Assembly (NCBI RefSeq): GCF_002018365.1
Contig: NZ_MVKX01000005.1
Location: forward strand, 186,001 to 250,000
Direction of reading: 5' to 3'
Length of the DNA stretch: 64,000 nt
Origin: Acinetobacter amyesii
GTDB lineage: Bacteria; Pseudomonadota; Gammaproteobacteria; Pseudomonadales; Moraxellaceae
How positions within the stretch are numbered: the first letter of the stretch is position 1; every line of letters starts with the position of its first letter. Shown here one piece after another: positions 35,928 through 43,754 of the stretch. The translations under genes were made by a program, and so were the position numbers. The notes under the pieces are model-generated. The model saw only the letters and a list, made by a program, of their open reading frames with translations. It searched no databases and was not told the DNA's origin.

Positions 35928-37271
35928 ATGAAAGATTTCAACAAGCCGCCTTTTAAACAAAAAGCCGTTGCGATTGGTTTCACACTAGGTGTGCATATCG
36001 TCGCTGTGGTTGGCTTACTTTATCTTGGCATGAGTAAACCACCTGAGCCCCCTAAAAAAATAACCACTGTTTTGGTAAAACCGGAAGATTTAAAACCTGT
36101 AACACGTGAAGTCACAGAGTTTGATGAAACCGCGCATGAAAATGTAGCTGAACATATCACACAAACTGCAGAACCTAGCGTTGAACCAGCACCCGAGATT
36201 CCAACGGCTGCACCGCCTAAGCCAGCAGAACCACCTAAGGCAGATCCACAGATTGCTGCTCAACAGGCACTCGCTGCGGCAAAAGCACAACAGCTTGCTG
36301 AACAAAAAGCTGCGGACAATGCAAAGCGTGCTCAAGAACAAGCTAAAGCGGCTGAAGCTGCCAAACTAAAAGCGCAACAAGAAGCCAAAGCAGATGCGGC
36401 TAAAGCAAAAGCAGATGCCACGGCGAAAGCCAATGCTGACGCAGCCAAACGAAAAGCAGATGCTGATGCCAAAGCCAAGGCTGAAAAAATCCGTGCCGAT
36501 GCATTAAGAAAAGCAGAAGCTGACAAAGCCAAAGCTACAGCAACGGCTAAAGCCAATGCTGATGCAAAAGCCAAGGCCAATGCGGAAGCTGCAAAACGTA
36601 AAGCAGATGCAGACGCGAAAGCTAAGGCCAATGCAGATGCGGCGAAACGTAAAGCTGATGCCGATGCAAAAGCTAAGGCCAATGCAGATGCGGCAAAACG
36701 TAAAGCAGACGCTGATGCGAAAGCTAAAGCCAATGCAGAAGCTGCAAAACGTAAAGCTGATGCTGATGCAAAAGCTAAGGCCAATGCGGAAGCTGCAAAA
36801 CGTAAAGCTGATGCTGATGCAAAAGCTAAGGCCAATGCGGAAGCTGCAAAACTTAAAGCTGATGCTGATGCAAAAGCCAAGGCAGATGCAAAGGCTAAAG
36901 CCGATGCCGAAGCACGCGAACGTGCAGCCGAAGAAGCCAAAGCTTCATCTGCAAAAAAAGCAGCTGAAGAGGCAGCACAGAAAAAAGCTGAAGCGAAGAA
37001 AATTGCGTCAACAGCAAAACGTGATTTTGAAAATAGGATTAAGCGTGCGTGGGATACGCCTTCTGACTCTGCAGGTAAAACGGCGACTGCTCGCGTTACC
37101 CTTACTGAAAGTGGTTCAGTTCGGTCAGTGATTGTGAACTCTAGTGATCCTGATATGAAAGCCAGTATTGAGGCTGCTATTCGAGCTGCTGCACCATACC
37201 CAATGCCGAGTGACCCAGATGCAAAACGTGAAGCTCAAAGTTTTACGTCCACCTTCAAGTCATCACGTTAA
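35928..37271 (+). CDS. tolA: Tol-Pal cell envelope protein TolA
   Basis: Spans the periplasm from an N-terminal membrane anchor (about residues 13-33) to a globular C-terminal domain that meets TolB and Pal. The 447-residue protein has Pro-rich residues 75-105, then a very long Ala/Lys/Asp helix (about 110-360) with six 17-residue tandem repeats, and a TolA C-terminal domain starting near FENRIKRAWDTPS. It starts three bases after the tolR stop. The repeat helix is the usual spacer of TolA, but the exact tandem repetition at DNA level makes it a likely site of length variation. Confidence 0.95.
   Translation: MKDFNKPPFKQKAVAIGFTLGVHIVAVVGLLYLGMSKPPEPPKKITTVLVKPEDLKPVTREVTEFDETAHENVAEHITQTAEPSVEPAPEIPTAAPPKPAEPPKADPQIAAQQALAAAKAQQLAEQKAADNAKRAQEQAKAAEAAKLKAQQEAKADAAKAKADATAKANADAAKRKADADAKAKAEKIRADALRKAEADKAKATATAKANADAKAKANAEAAKRKADADAKAKANADAAKRKADADAKAKANADAAKRKADADAKAKANAEAAKRKADADAKAKANAEAAKRKADADAKAKANAEAAKLKADADAKAKADAKAKADAEARERAAEEAKASSAKKAAEEAAQKKAEAKKIASTAKRDFENRIKRAWDTPSDSAGKTATARVTLTESGSVRSVIVNSSDPDMKASIEAAIRAAAPYPMPSDPDAKREAQSFTSTFKSSR
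36564..36869 (+). repeat. Six 51-bp tandem repeats inside tolA
   Basis: The units start at 36564, 36615, 36666, 36717, 36768 and 36819. Each encodes AKAKANAEAAKRKADAD or a one-residue variant (E/D at position 8, R/L at 12). Units 5 and 6 differ by a single base (CGT to CTT), which points to a recent duplication; units 1-4 have more synonymous differences. Unit number is expected to differ between strains. Confidence 0.9.
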
Positions 37272-37278
37272 TTTTTAA

Positions 37279-37307
37279 ATCCCTGCAAACCTTGTGGGGA
37301 TTTTTTT
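37279..37307 (+). terminator. Terminator after tolA
   Basis: ATCCC and GGGGAT pair around TGCAAACCTTGT, followed by seven T. It separates tolQRA from tolB-pal. Confidence 0.7.
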
Positions 37308-37311
37308 GTGC

Positions 37312-37817
37312 TTAAGCAATGAATCACCCCATACCAATTTTTCTTATCTTCAAAAGATCAAGTTTCATCGCTGGTATGATGTTTATTTTTAATCTTCTAC
37401 ATCCATCCCCCAGTTACACCCTTTCCTAAAATGAATACTCAATCGATTGCACGTGCATGTTTCAATACTTGAGCTTTTATGAAGCTCTAGCCCCGACAAA
37501 TTGATCCCTTTTTGTCTTCGTTCTATATAACTCCGTGTATGTGGGACTCAGCAACATCAAGTATTACTAAAATTTTCTAAACACTTGATTCAAAAATAGA
37601 ATCCTAGAACTAAAGAATTATCATTTTCATTCCAAAATGTGATGTTGTGTTCATCATTTTTAAGCTAGACTTGACGAAACTCGGATAAAATCTCTGCATT
37701 TTTCACAGTGTTATAACAGTTCAGTCATATTTTCATGCTTTTAATATCTCAAAATCATGCCATTATGTGACACAACCAAATACAGACAATAACTCACATT
37801 TTTAGAGTAATTAGCGA
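37312..37817. other. Long non-coding gap between tolA and tolB
   Basis: About 500 bases with no credible gene. It should hold the tolB promoter, but no well-spaced -35/-10 pair was found: TTGACG at 37671 lies too close to TAAAAT at 37686, and TATAAC at 37712 lacks a -35 box. In many gammaproteobacteria tolA and tolB are almost adjacent, so this spacing and the terminator before it point to separate transcription of tolB-pal. Confidence 0.5.
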
Positions 37818-39104
37818 ATGATGGAAATGACGCGTAAACATCTTCTTTGCTTAGCCGTATTCACTGCTTTGAGCCCAGTTTTAGTGACTCAAACGCATGC
37901 GCAGCTTCACCTCGAAATCACTAAAGCTCCTGAAGAAGCACCTAAAATTGCGATCGTGCCTTTTAGTAATGACTCAAATATTTATCCAGTGGTTGAAAAT
38001 GACTTGAACCGCTCAGGTAAATTTACCAGCGCCTCTAAAAACTTACCTGCAACTGCAACAATAAATTCGCCTAATGCAGATGCATGGAAAGCTGCGGGCG
38101 TACCCTATGTCGTGACAGGTACATCAAAAACAACGGCAGATGGCTCTTATGAAATTCACTACCAACTGTATGATGTTGAAAAAAAACAATACCTGTTAAA
38201 TGAACTACTCACTGTACCTGCTTCACGTTACCGTCAAGCAGCGCATATGATCAGTGATGCAATATATCAAGCTTTAACTGGCATTCCAGGTGACTTCAGC
38301 GGCCGTATTGCCTATGTATTGCGTAATGCAGCAACACCAGATCAGCGCTATACCCTACAAATTGCAGATACGGATGGTGAACAACCCCGTACCATTTTGA
38401 CTTCACGAGATCCAATCCTGTCCCCTGCGTGGACGCCTGATGCGAAAAAGCTAGCCTATGTTTCTTTTGAAACCAAGCGCCCTGCAATTTACATCCAAGA
38501 CTTAGCAAGTGGTAACCGTGAAAAAGTAGCAAGTTTCCGTGGTCTGAATGGTGCACCAAGCTTCTCACCTGATGGTAAATCGATGTTGTTTACCGCATCT
38601 ATGCATGGCAATCCTGAAATCTATCAAATGGATTTACAGACTCGCCAATTAAAACGCATGACCAATGACACAGCGATTGATACAGAAGCACGTTATGCCC
38701 CTGACGGTAAATCCTTTATTTTTACCTCTGACCGTGGTGGCTCTCCACAAATTTATACCTACAACTTAAGTGCTGAAAGTGTCAAACGTTTGACTTTCCG
38801 TGGCGCTTTCAATGCACGTGGTACGTTAAGTGCGGACGGTAAAAAATTAGCTTTGGTACATCGTCCTAGCGGTAGTAACTATAAAGTTGCGGTTCAAGAC
38901 ATTGGTTCTGGTGTAACCAATATTTTAACGCCAACAAGTTTAGATGAATCCCCAAGCTTCTCACCAAATGGTCAAATGGTGGTGTATGCAACACGTGAAG
39001 CAAACCGTGGTTTGCTTTCGATCATGTCTTTAGATGGTCGTTTCCGCATGAATTTACCAAGTGAACAAGGTGAAGTTCGTGAACCAGCTTGGGCACCGAA
39101 ATAA
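37818..39104 (+). CDS. tolB: Tol-Pal system periplasmic protein TolB
   Basis: A periplasmic protein of 428 residues that links TolA to Pal at the division site. A signal peptide ends near QTHA-QLHLEI. An N-terminal alpha/beta domain (KIAIVPFSNDSN onward) is followed by a six-bladed beta-propeller with WD-like blades such as LSPAWTPDAKKLAYVSFE, APSFSPDGKSMLFTAS and the final REPAWAPK. The exact start is uncertain: ATGs at 37818, 37821 and 37827 are all possible, and the ribosome-binding site is weak. Confidence 0.96.
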   Translation: MMEMTRKHLLCLAVFTALSPVLVTQTHAQLHLEITKAPEEAPKIAIVPFSNDSNIYPVVENDLNRSGKFTSASKNLPATATINSPNADAWKAAGVPYVVTGTSKTTADGSYEIHYQLYDVEKKQYLLNELLTVPASRYRQAAHMISDAIYQALTGIPGDFSGRIAYVLRNAATPDQRYTLQIADTDGEQPRTILTSRDPILSPAWTPDAKKLAYVSFETKRPAIYIQDLASGNREKVASFRGLNGAPSFSPDGKSMLFTASMHGNPEIYQMDLQTRQLKRMTNDTAIDTEARYAPDGKSFIFTSDRGGSPQIYTYNLSAESVKRLTFRGAFNARGTLSADGKKLALVHRPSGSNYKVAVQDIGSGVTNILTPTSLDESPSFSPNGQMVVYATREANRGLLSIMSLDGRFRMNLPSEQGEVREPAWAPK

Positions 39105-39172
39105 ACACTGCATGATTTATTCAACAATAACTTTTTAATGAAACATCATAAATAACCGTCATGGAGATCAAT

Positions 39173-39742
39173 ATGAACGCGATGAAACTGATTGCACTAC
39201 CTGTTTTAGCTACAGCATTAGTAATGACTGGTTGTGCCAGCCGTAAACCTGCAGCAGACGTACAAGCAGGACAAAACCCAAATGGCTCAACCACTGTAAA
39301 CACTTCAGGTTTAAGTGAAGATGCCGCACTCAATGCACAAAACCTTGCAGGTGCATCATCTAAAGGTGTAACTGAAGCGAATAAAGCATTTTTAGCGAAG
39401 CGCGTAGTACACTTTGACTACGACAGTACAGAGCTTAGCAATGAAGACTTACAAACCCTTCAAGCTCACGCTCAGTTCCTAGTTGCTAATGCTAACTCAC
39501 GCGTGGCTTTAACAGGTCACACCGATGAACGTGGTACTCGTGAATACAACATGGCACTTGGTGAACGTCGTGCCAAAGCTGTTGAAAGCTTCCTGATTAC
39601 AACAGGTGTAAGCCCTAACCAGCTTGAAGCAGTCAGCTATGGTAAAGAAATGCCAATCAATGCGGGTCATGATGAAAATGCATGGAAAGAAAACCGCCGT
39701 GTAGAAATAAACTACGAAGCTGTTCCTCCGCTACTTAAATAA
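39173..39742 (+). CDS. pal: Peptidoglycan-associated lipoprotein Pal
   Basis: An outer-membrane lipoprotein of 189 residues. The lipobox is LVMTGC, with the lipidated Cys21. The C-terminal OmpA-like domain binds peptidoglycan: VHFDYDSTELSNEDL, then LTGHTDERGTREYNMALGER is the family signature. The ATG at 39173 is preferred to that at 39161 because GGAG lies eight bases before it. tolB precedes it by about 70 bases, as in other Tol-Pal clusters. Confidence 0.97.
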   Translation: MNAMKLIALPVLATALVMTGCASRKPAADVQAGQNPNGSTTVNTSGLSEDAALNAQNLAGASSKGVTEANKAFLAKRVVHFDYDSTELSNEDLQTLQAHAQFLVANANSRVALTGHTDERGTREYNMALGERRAKAVESFLITTGVSPNQLEAVSYGKEMPINAGHDENAWKENRRVEINYEAVPPLLK

Positions 39743-39763
39743 GACTTGAAAAAGTCTGAGCTA

Positions 39764-39795
39764 AAAAAAAGCACTCATTGATGAGTGCTTTTTTA
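39764..39795 (+). terminator. Terminator after pal
   Basis: A perfect stem, AAAAGCACTCAT with ATGAGTGCTTTT, around TG, with a T run behind. Confidence 0.92.
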
Positions 39796-39996
39796 TTTAA
39801 CCGGTATCATTTTATTTATATCGTTTCATTTGCATCGTTCTGTGCTTTAACTCATTTTAGCCCTTTAACTCAGGATAAATTCGATTAGCGGCTTTAGAAC
39901 TTTAAGAAAATATCCAATTAAAAATACAAGTGAACGACTTTAAAAACGAGATCCTTAGCTTTACCAACTAGAAAATTAGCTTAACAATCCAAATCA

Positions 39997-40194
39997 TTAC
40001 GCTTCTGCTTCTGGATGTTCAGCATTTTCTTTTTCTGTTTGCATCGACTCAATGAGGTCATGTTTATTGAACTTTTTATACTCTGCTTTTGCTTCGTAAC
40101 TGCTCCATGCAGCTTTTACGGTATCCGCAGAAATATCGTCTAAATTCAATCCCTCAGTTGCAGTCGGAGTCGCATCAAATTTTTGTGTGGTCAT
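39997..40194 (-). CDS. Small acidic protein of unknown function
   Basis: A 65-residue, very acidic, Lys/Glu-rich soluble protein (MTTQKFDATPTATEGLNLDD at the start, EKENAEHPEAEA at the end). There is no membrane segment or signal peptide. The upstream GGAGC at 40199-40203 on the coding strand is a fair ribosome-binding site. The product looks structured only in the middle helix (TVKAAWSSYEAKAEYKKF). I do not recognise a family; it is convergent with pal and divergent from fbp. Confidence 0.65.
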   Translation of the reverse strand: MTTQKFDATPTATEGLNLDDISADTVKAAWSSYEAKAEYKKFNKHDLIESMQTEKENAEHPEAEA

Positions 40195-40377
40195 TGTTGT
40201 GCTCCCTGTCTTTCGATTTATACATTAGATTCAACATAGCATGTTATTCAGGACTTGCAAGGGTAAAATCACGACAAATAGTCTAGTTTAATTTTTCTTT
40301 TCCTTCGTTCTCATCTAAAATGTTGCACAATCACATTTTATCATTTTTGATAAATTAATATTTGGAGTTTTCCGGTT

Positions 40378-41352
40378 ATGTCAAATCTCACCCTTTCCCA
40401 ATTTCTACAACAACAAAGTGGTAATCTTACTCCTGCATTAGCACAAGTTATTGAAACAATTGGTAATACATGCAAAGACATCGACCTTCTTTTACAAAAA
40501 GGTGCTTTGGCTGGTGTATTGGGTAGCGCGCAACACGAAAACGTTCAAGGTGAAGAACAAAAAAAACTTGATGTCATTTCAAATGATTACCTCATCGATG
40601 CATTAAAAGTTCATCCACATGTCGGCGGTTTGGCATCTGAAGAATTAGATGAATTCACACCAGCTCAAGAAAATGGCGATTATCTTGTCTTGTTCGACCC
40701 ATTAGATGGTTCAAGCAACATCGATATCAACATGTGTGTTGGCACAATTTTCTCAATTCTTCCTGCAAAAAATGCGGTAACGCAAGCTGAAGATTTCATA
40801 CAAGCGGGTGTTAACCAAGCGGCTGCAGGTTATGTATTGTATGGCCCATCAACAATGATGGCTCTAACTGTCGGTGCTGGCGTAGTCTTCTTTACTTTTG
40901 ATCCAGAAAGCAAAGAATTCTTATTAACTAAAGATGCGATTGCGGTTGCAGCAGACACTAAAGAATATGCAATTAATGCATCGAACCAACGTCACTGGGA
41001 AGAACCTGTAAAACGTTATATTGACGAACTTCTTGCAGGTAAAACTGGCCCGCGTGAAAAAGACTTCAATATGCGTTGGGTCGCATGTATGGTGGGTGAT
41101 ATTCATCGTATTCTTTGCCGTAGCGGTATCTTCATGTATCCATACGACTTCAAAGATCCGAAAAAAGCAGGCCGTCTACGTTTAATGTATGAAGCAAACC
41201 CAATGAGTATGTTGATGGAACAAGCTGGCGGTGCTTCTACAACAGGCCGTGTCCGCATTCTAGACATCCAACCTACAGAACTTCATCAACGTGTTCCTGT
41301 GATTATTGGTTCTAAAAACGAAGTTGACCTAGTTACGTCATACCATAATTAA
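40378..41352 (+). CDS. fbp: Class 1 fructose-1,6-bisphosphatase
   Basis: Gluconeogenic enzyme of 324 residues that hydrolyses fructose-1,6-bisphosphate to fructose-6-phosphate. Metal-binding [11 protein letters not shown] and the upstream EELDEFTP block are present, as are [18 protein letters not shown] and the substrate-binding [20 protein letters not shown]. Complete. GGAG precedes the ATG. Gluconeogenesis is essential for Acinetobacter growth on acids because a classical glycolytic route is absent (established for the genus). Confidence 0.97.
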   Translation: MSNLTLSQFLQQQSGNLTPALAQVIETIGNTCKDIDLLLQKGALAGVLGSAQHENVQGEEQKKLDVISNDYLIDALKVHPHVGGLASEELDEFTPAQENGDYLVLFDPLDGSSNIDINMCVGTIFSILPAKNAVTQAEDFIQAGVNQAAAGYVLYGPSTMMALTVGAGVVFFTFDPESKEFLLTKDAIAVAADTKEYAINASNQRHWEEPVKRYIDELLAGKTGPREKDFNMRWVACMVGDIHRILCRSGIFMYPYDFKDPKKAGRLRLMYEANPMSMLMEQAGGASTTGRVRILDIQPTELHQRVPVIIGSKNEVDLVTSYHN

Positions 41353-41404
41353 TTTCTTATAACGAAAGTCAGTATTTTTGCTGACTTTCGTGGATATCTC
41401 CCTC

Positions 41405-42181
41405 ATGGCTCTGATTTATCTCGAATCAAAAGACAACCCGAAAATTAAGCACCTACGCGGCTTAATCGAACAAAATGCCTACCGTAAAAAACAAGGTCAA
41501 ACTGTTTTGGAAGGCACACACTTGGTGTTGTCATGGTTAGACTCAAAACGTCCAATCAAATCGATTTTCACCACTGAACAAGCAATTAACCATGCTGATT
41601 TCGACCGCATTGCGGAACAATATCAAGGTGCGGTGTTCATTCTAAGTGAATCTTTATACAAAGATATCAGTACACTTGGAACATCTATTGCTTGCTTAGC
41701 GATTGTGGATTTACCAAGTTCAAGTGAAGCGCTTAACTTCAGTGAAGACACCTTAATTTTAGACAACATTCAAGACCCAGGAAATGTAGGTACCCTACTC
41801 CGTTCTGCTGCCGCTGCAGGTATTGAGCAAGTCGTTTGTACCAAAGGCTCTGCATCACTCTGGTCACCGCGTGTATTACGCGCAGGTATGGGCGCACATT
41901 TTTCATTAAATACCTTTGAAAATATTGCCCTCGAAGATATTTTGACTAAATTCAAAATTCCAGTGTATGCAACAAGCTCTCATCAGTCTGAAAACCTGTA
42001 TAGCAAAAATTTGCGCCAACAATGTGTGTGGATTTTAGGCAATGAAGGTCAAGGTGTTTCTGAGTATGCATTACAGCATGCAGAAGCCGTTGCGATTCCT
42101 CAACCGGGTGGTCAAGAATCGTTAAACGTAGCCATTGCTGGCTCGATCTGTTTTTTTGAAATGGTACGTCAGCGTCAGTAA
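41405..42181 (+). CDS. TrmH/SpoU-family RNA 2'-O-methyltransferase
   Basis: A 258-residue SPOUT-class methyltransferase with an N-terminal RNA-binding domain (about residues 1-85, IEQNAYRKKQGQTVLEGTHL) and a knotted catalytic domain. The three SpoU motifs are visible: LDNIQDPGNVGTLLRSAAAAG, LGNEGQGVS and IPQPGGQESLNVAIAGS. Substrate (rRNA or tRNA) is not assignable; the layout resembles RlmB/TsnR-type enzymes. The ATG at 41405 fits the family start; the frame to 41378 extends into the previous intergenic stretch. Confidence 0.92.
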   Translation: MALIYLESKDNPKIKHLRGLIEQNAYRKKQGQTVLEGTHLVLSWLDSKRPIKSIFTTEQAINHADFDRIAEQYQGAVFILSESLYKDISTLGTSIACLAIVDLPSSSEALNFSEDTLILDNIQDPGNVGTLLRSAAAAGIEQVVCTKGSASLWSPRVLRAGMGAHFSLNTFENIALEDILTKFKIPVYATSSHQSENLYSKNLRQQCVWILGNEGQGVSEYALQHAEAVAIPQPGGQESLNVAIAGSICFFEMVRQRQ

Positions 42182-42320
42182 AATCGTTATTTTATTGTAT
42201 TTAGCGCTTAAGCCCGAAAAAAATAGACTACACTAGAAAAAATAATAATTCTTTTTGTCAACCTAACCGTTATTTCCATCGTTATTTGTATATGAATATG
42301 GAAATAATGGTGGGTATCCG

Positions 42321-42956
42321 ATGACAGGATTTTCCATCTCTATGGATTTAGCACCCAAAAAGTCCGAGACGCAAGACAGCAGTGTTTTAAAAAGCACGGC
42401 TGAGTCTCGCCTGAAAAACTTCATGAATGAAGTGACGGGGCGTGCTTTAGTAATGATGGAAAGTGCAACGCACAGTCAACATGGCATTGCCATGGACTTG
42501 GTGCAAGAAGCCTTTATTTCCTTACATAAAGCTTATGCTGAAAAGTCCACAGAGGAATGGTATCCCCTGTTTTACACCATTTTAAATAACAAGCTGCAAG
42601 ACTGGCGTCGAAAAGAAGCACGTCGTTCGCAGCCGTTTTCCTTATTTAGAAAAGTCAGCCTAGATGACGACGATGTCGAGATACAGGATGTGGTAGATGA
42701 ATCTACACCAAACCCTTTCGACTTTCTGGATCAGGCTGTCACTGCAGAGGAAATACAAGATGCTATCGCAGAACTTCCAGTCCGCCAGCAACAAGCATTT
42801 ATGTTGCGAGCTTGGGAAGGCTTTGATACGCATACAACTGCAGAAATTATGAATTGTTCCGAAGGCAGTGTGAAAACACATTACCACCGTGCCATTCAAG
42901 GTTTACGTACCGCTTTGGCACATTTGAATCCACATATGGGAGGATCATCCGAATGA
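42321..42956 (+). CDS. ECF-like RNA polymerase sigma factor
   Basis: A 211-residue sigma-70 family factor. Region 2 covers about residues 50-95 (DLVQEAFISLHKAYAEK, then NNKLQDWRRKEARR) and region 4 the C terminus (EGFDTHTTAEIMNCSEGSVK). Its stop overlaps the next gene in ATGA, and a third gene overlaps that one, so the three form a tight operon. The order sigma factor, DUF3619-like membrane protein, DUF3106-like protein is one I know from Burkholderia-type genomes; there the second protein may be an anti-sigma factor. Target promoters unknown. An internal ATG at 42342 is an alternative start. Confidence 0.9.
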   Translation: MTGFSISMDLAPKKSETQDSSVLKSTAESRLKNFMNEVTGRALVMMESATHSQHGIAMDLVQEAFISLHKAYAEKSTEEWYPLFYTILNNKLQDWRRKEARRSQPFSLFRKVSLDDDDVEIQDVVDESTPNPFDFLDQAVTAEEIQDAIAELPVRQQQAFMLRAWEGFDTHTTAEIMNCSEGSVKTHYHRAIQGLRTALAHLNPHMGGSSE

Positions 42957-43273
42957 AACAAGATGATTTCTTAAAGCAAGTAACTTCCAAACTTGATGGA
43001 CTCGCACAGCACCATAAAGACAAAGCAACTGTCATGAATAACGTGCTTGAAGATATTCATCAGCGCGAAACTTCACGTTATGGTTTCTGGAAAATGTCTG
43101 GCTTTGCACTTGCAGCAGCAATTGCAGGTTTTGTCATTTTACCGAATGCGACTGTACTGGATGACAAACCACAAAATCAGGTGATTTCAACCCCTAAGCT
43201 CTCCCCTCAAATGGTGGAAGATCTTGAAATGTTGATGGTTCTGGGTGAGGACAAAGTTCCACATGGCAGCTAA
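42953..43273 (+). CDS. DUF3619-like membrane protein, candidate anti-sigma factor
   Basis: A 106-residue protein whose ATG overlaps the sigma-factor stop. The N-terminal half is helical and cytoplasmic (MKQDDFLKQVTSKLDGLAQH); one membrane helix lies at about residues 45-62, followed by a short periplasmic tail ending VLGEDKVPHGS. Size, order and topology match the DUF3619-type genes that follow such sigma factors. An anti-sigma role is inference from the layout; no zinc-binding motif of the ZAS type is present. Confidence 0.75.
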   Translation: MKQDDFLKQVTSKLDGLAQHHKDKATVMNNVLEDIHQRETSRYGFWKMSGFALAAAIAGFVILPNATVLDDKPQNQVISTPKLSPQMVEDLEMLMVLGEDKVPHGS

Positions 43274-43667
43274 AAAATTAGCAATTGCATTCTGTGCTTT
43301 TAGTTTTTTGCAAACCAGTTTTGCTGGCTTTGATCGCTTTTGGATTTTTTCAAAAGATGCAGATACCCAAGTCAATGAAACTTGGGATTCGCTATCTGAA
43401 GCAGAACAACAGGCTTTAATTAAAAAGTATCAGGCACTCAAAGAGATCCCTGCAGATCAACGTGTCAGCTTGCAACAGCGCATGGATTGGTTCACCCAAC
43501 TTCCAGACAGTGAAAAGCAGCGTATGCGCGAAACGTGGCAAAAAATGAGTACTTTAGAACGTAAAGAACTCGCGACACGTATGCAAAAAGCTAGTCCTGA
43601 TGAACGACCTGCTATTCGCGATGAGTATATCAATAAATACTTACAACCTATCGCTGTCGTTCACTAA
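43263..43667 (+). CDS. DUF3106-like secreted protein
   Basis: A 134-residue protein with a signal peptide of about 20 residues (MAAKKLAIAFCAFSFLQTSF, then AGFDRF). The mature part repeats Trp-containing, Leu-Ser/Thr-Glu-rich helical units (ETWDSLSEAEQQALI, RETWQKMSTLERKELATRMQ) typical of DUF3106. The ATG at 43263 lies inside the preceding gene, whose stop is 43271-43273; GAGG lies upstream. It is probably periplasmic and belongs to the sigma-factor operon. Function unknown. Confidence 0.78.
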   Translation: MAAKKLAIAFCAFSFLQTSFAGFDRFWIFSKDADTQVNETWDSLSEAEQQALIKKYQALKEIPADQRVSLQQRMDWFTQLPDSEKQRMRETWQKMSTLERKELATRMQKASPDERPAIRDEYINKYLQPIAVVH

Positions 43668-43717
43668 TCAAAAACAACAGTGTTGTGAAAAATCAAATCA
43701 ATTACATTAGTTAAGCC

Positions 43718-43750
43718 ATAAAAAAAGCCTCTTATCGAGGCTTTTTTTAT
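43718..43750. terminator. Bidirectional terminator between the sigma operon and the rhombotarget genes
   Basis: AAAAAAGCCTC and GAGGCTTTTTTT pair around TTATC, with A and T runs on both sides. Confidence 0.92.
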
Positions 43751-43754
43751 TGTC

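Noticed and set aside
36564..36869. Direct repeats resembling a CRISPR array
   Set aside because: Repeats are contiguous without spacers, lie inside a coding frame and preserve codons.
36332..37131. Long open frames overlapping tolA in other frames (antisense 36332-36940 and a second plus-strand frame 36556-37131)
   Set aside because: They arise from the low-complexity 51-bp repeat of tolA, have extreme composition (Ala/Ser/Phe or Lys/Met/Gln) and no start signals; the tolA frame is the conserved one.
37319..37429. 36-residue ORF in the tolA-tolB gap
   Set aside because: No ribosome-binding site, odd composition, and no conserved feature.
37671..37691. TTGACG with TAAAAT as tolB promoter
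   Set aside because: Spacing between the hexamers is about nine bases, too short for sigma-70.
42854..42952. Upstream extension of the DUF3619-like gene into the sigma-factor frame
   Set aside because: The extension is a shadow of the sigma gene; the ATG at 42953 overlaps the sigma stop as expected for coupled genes.
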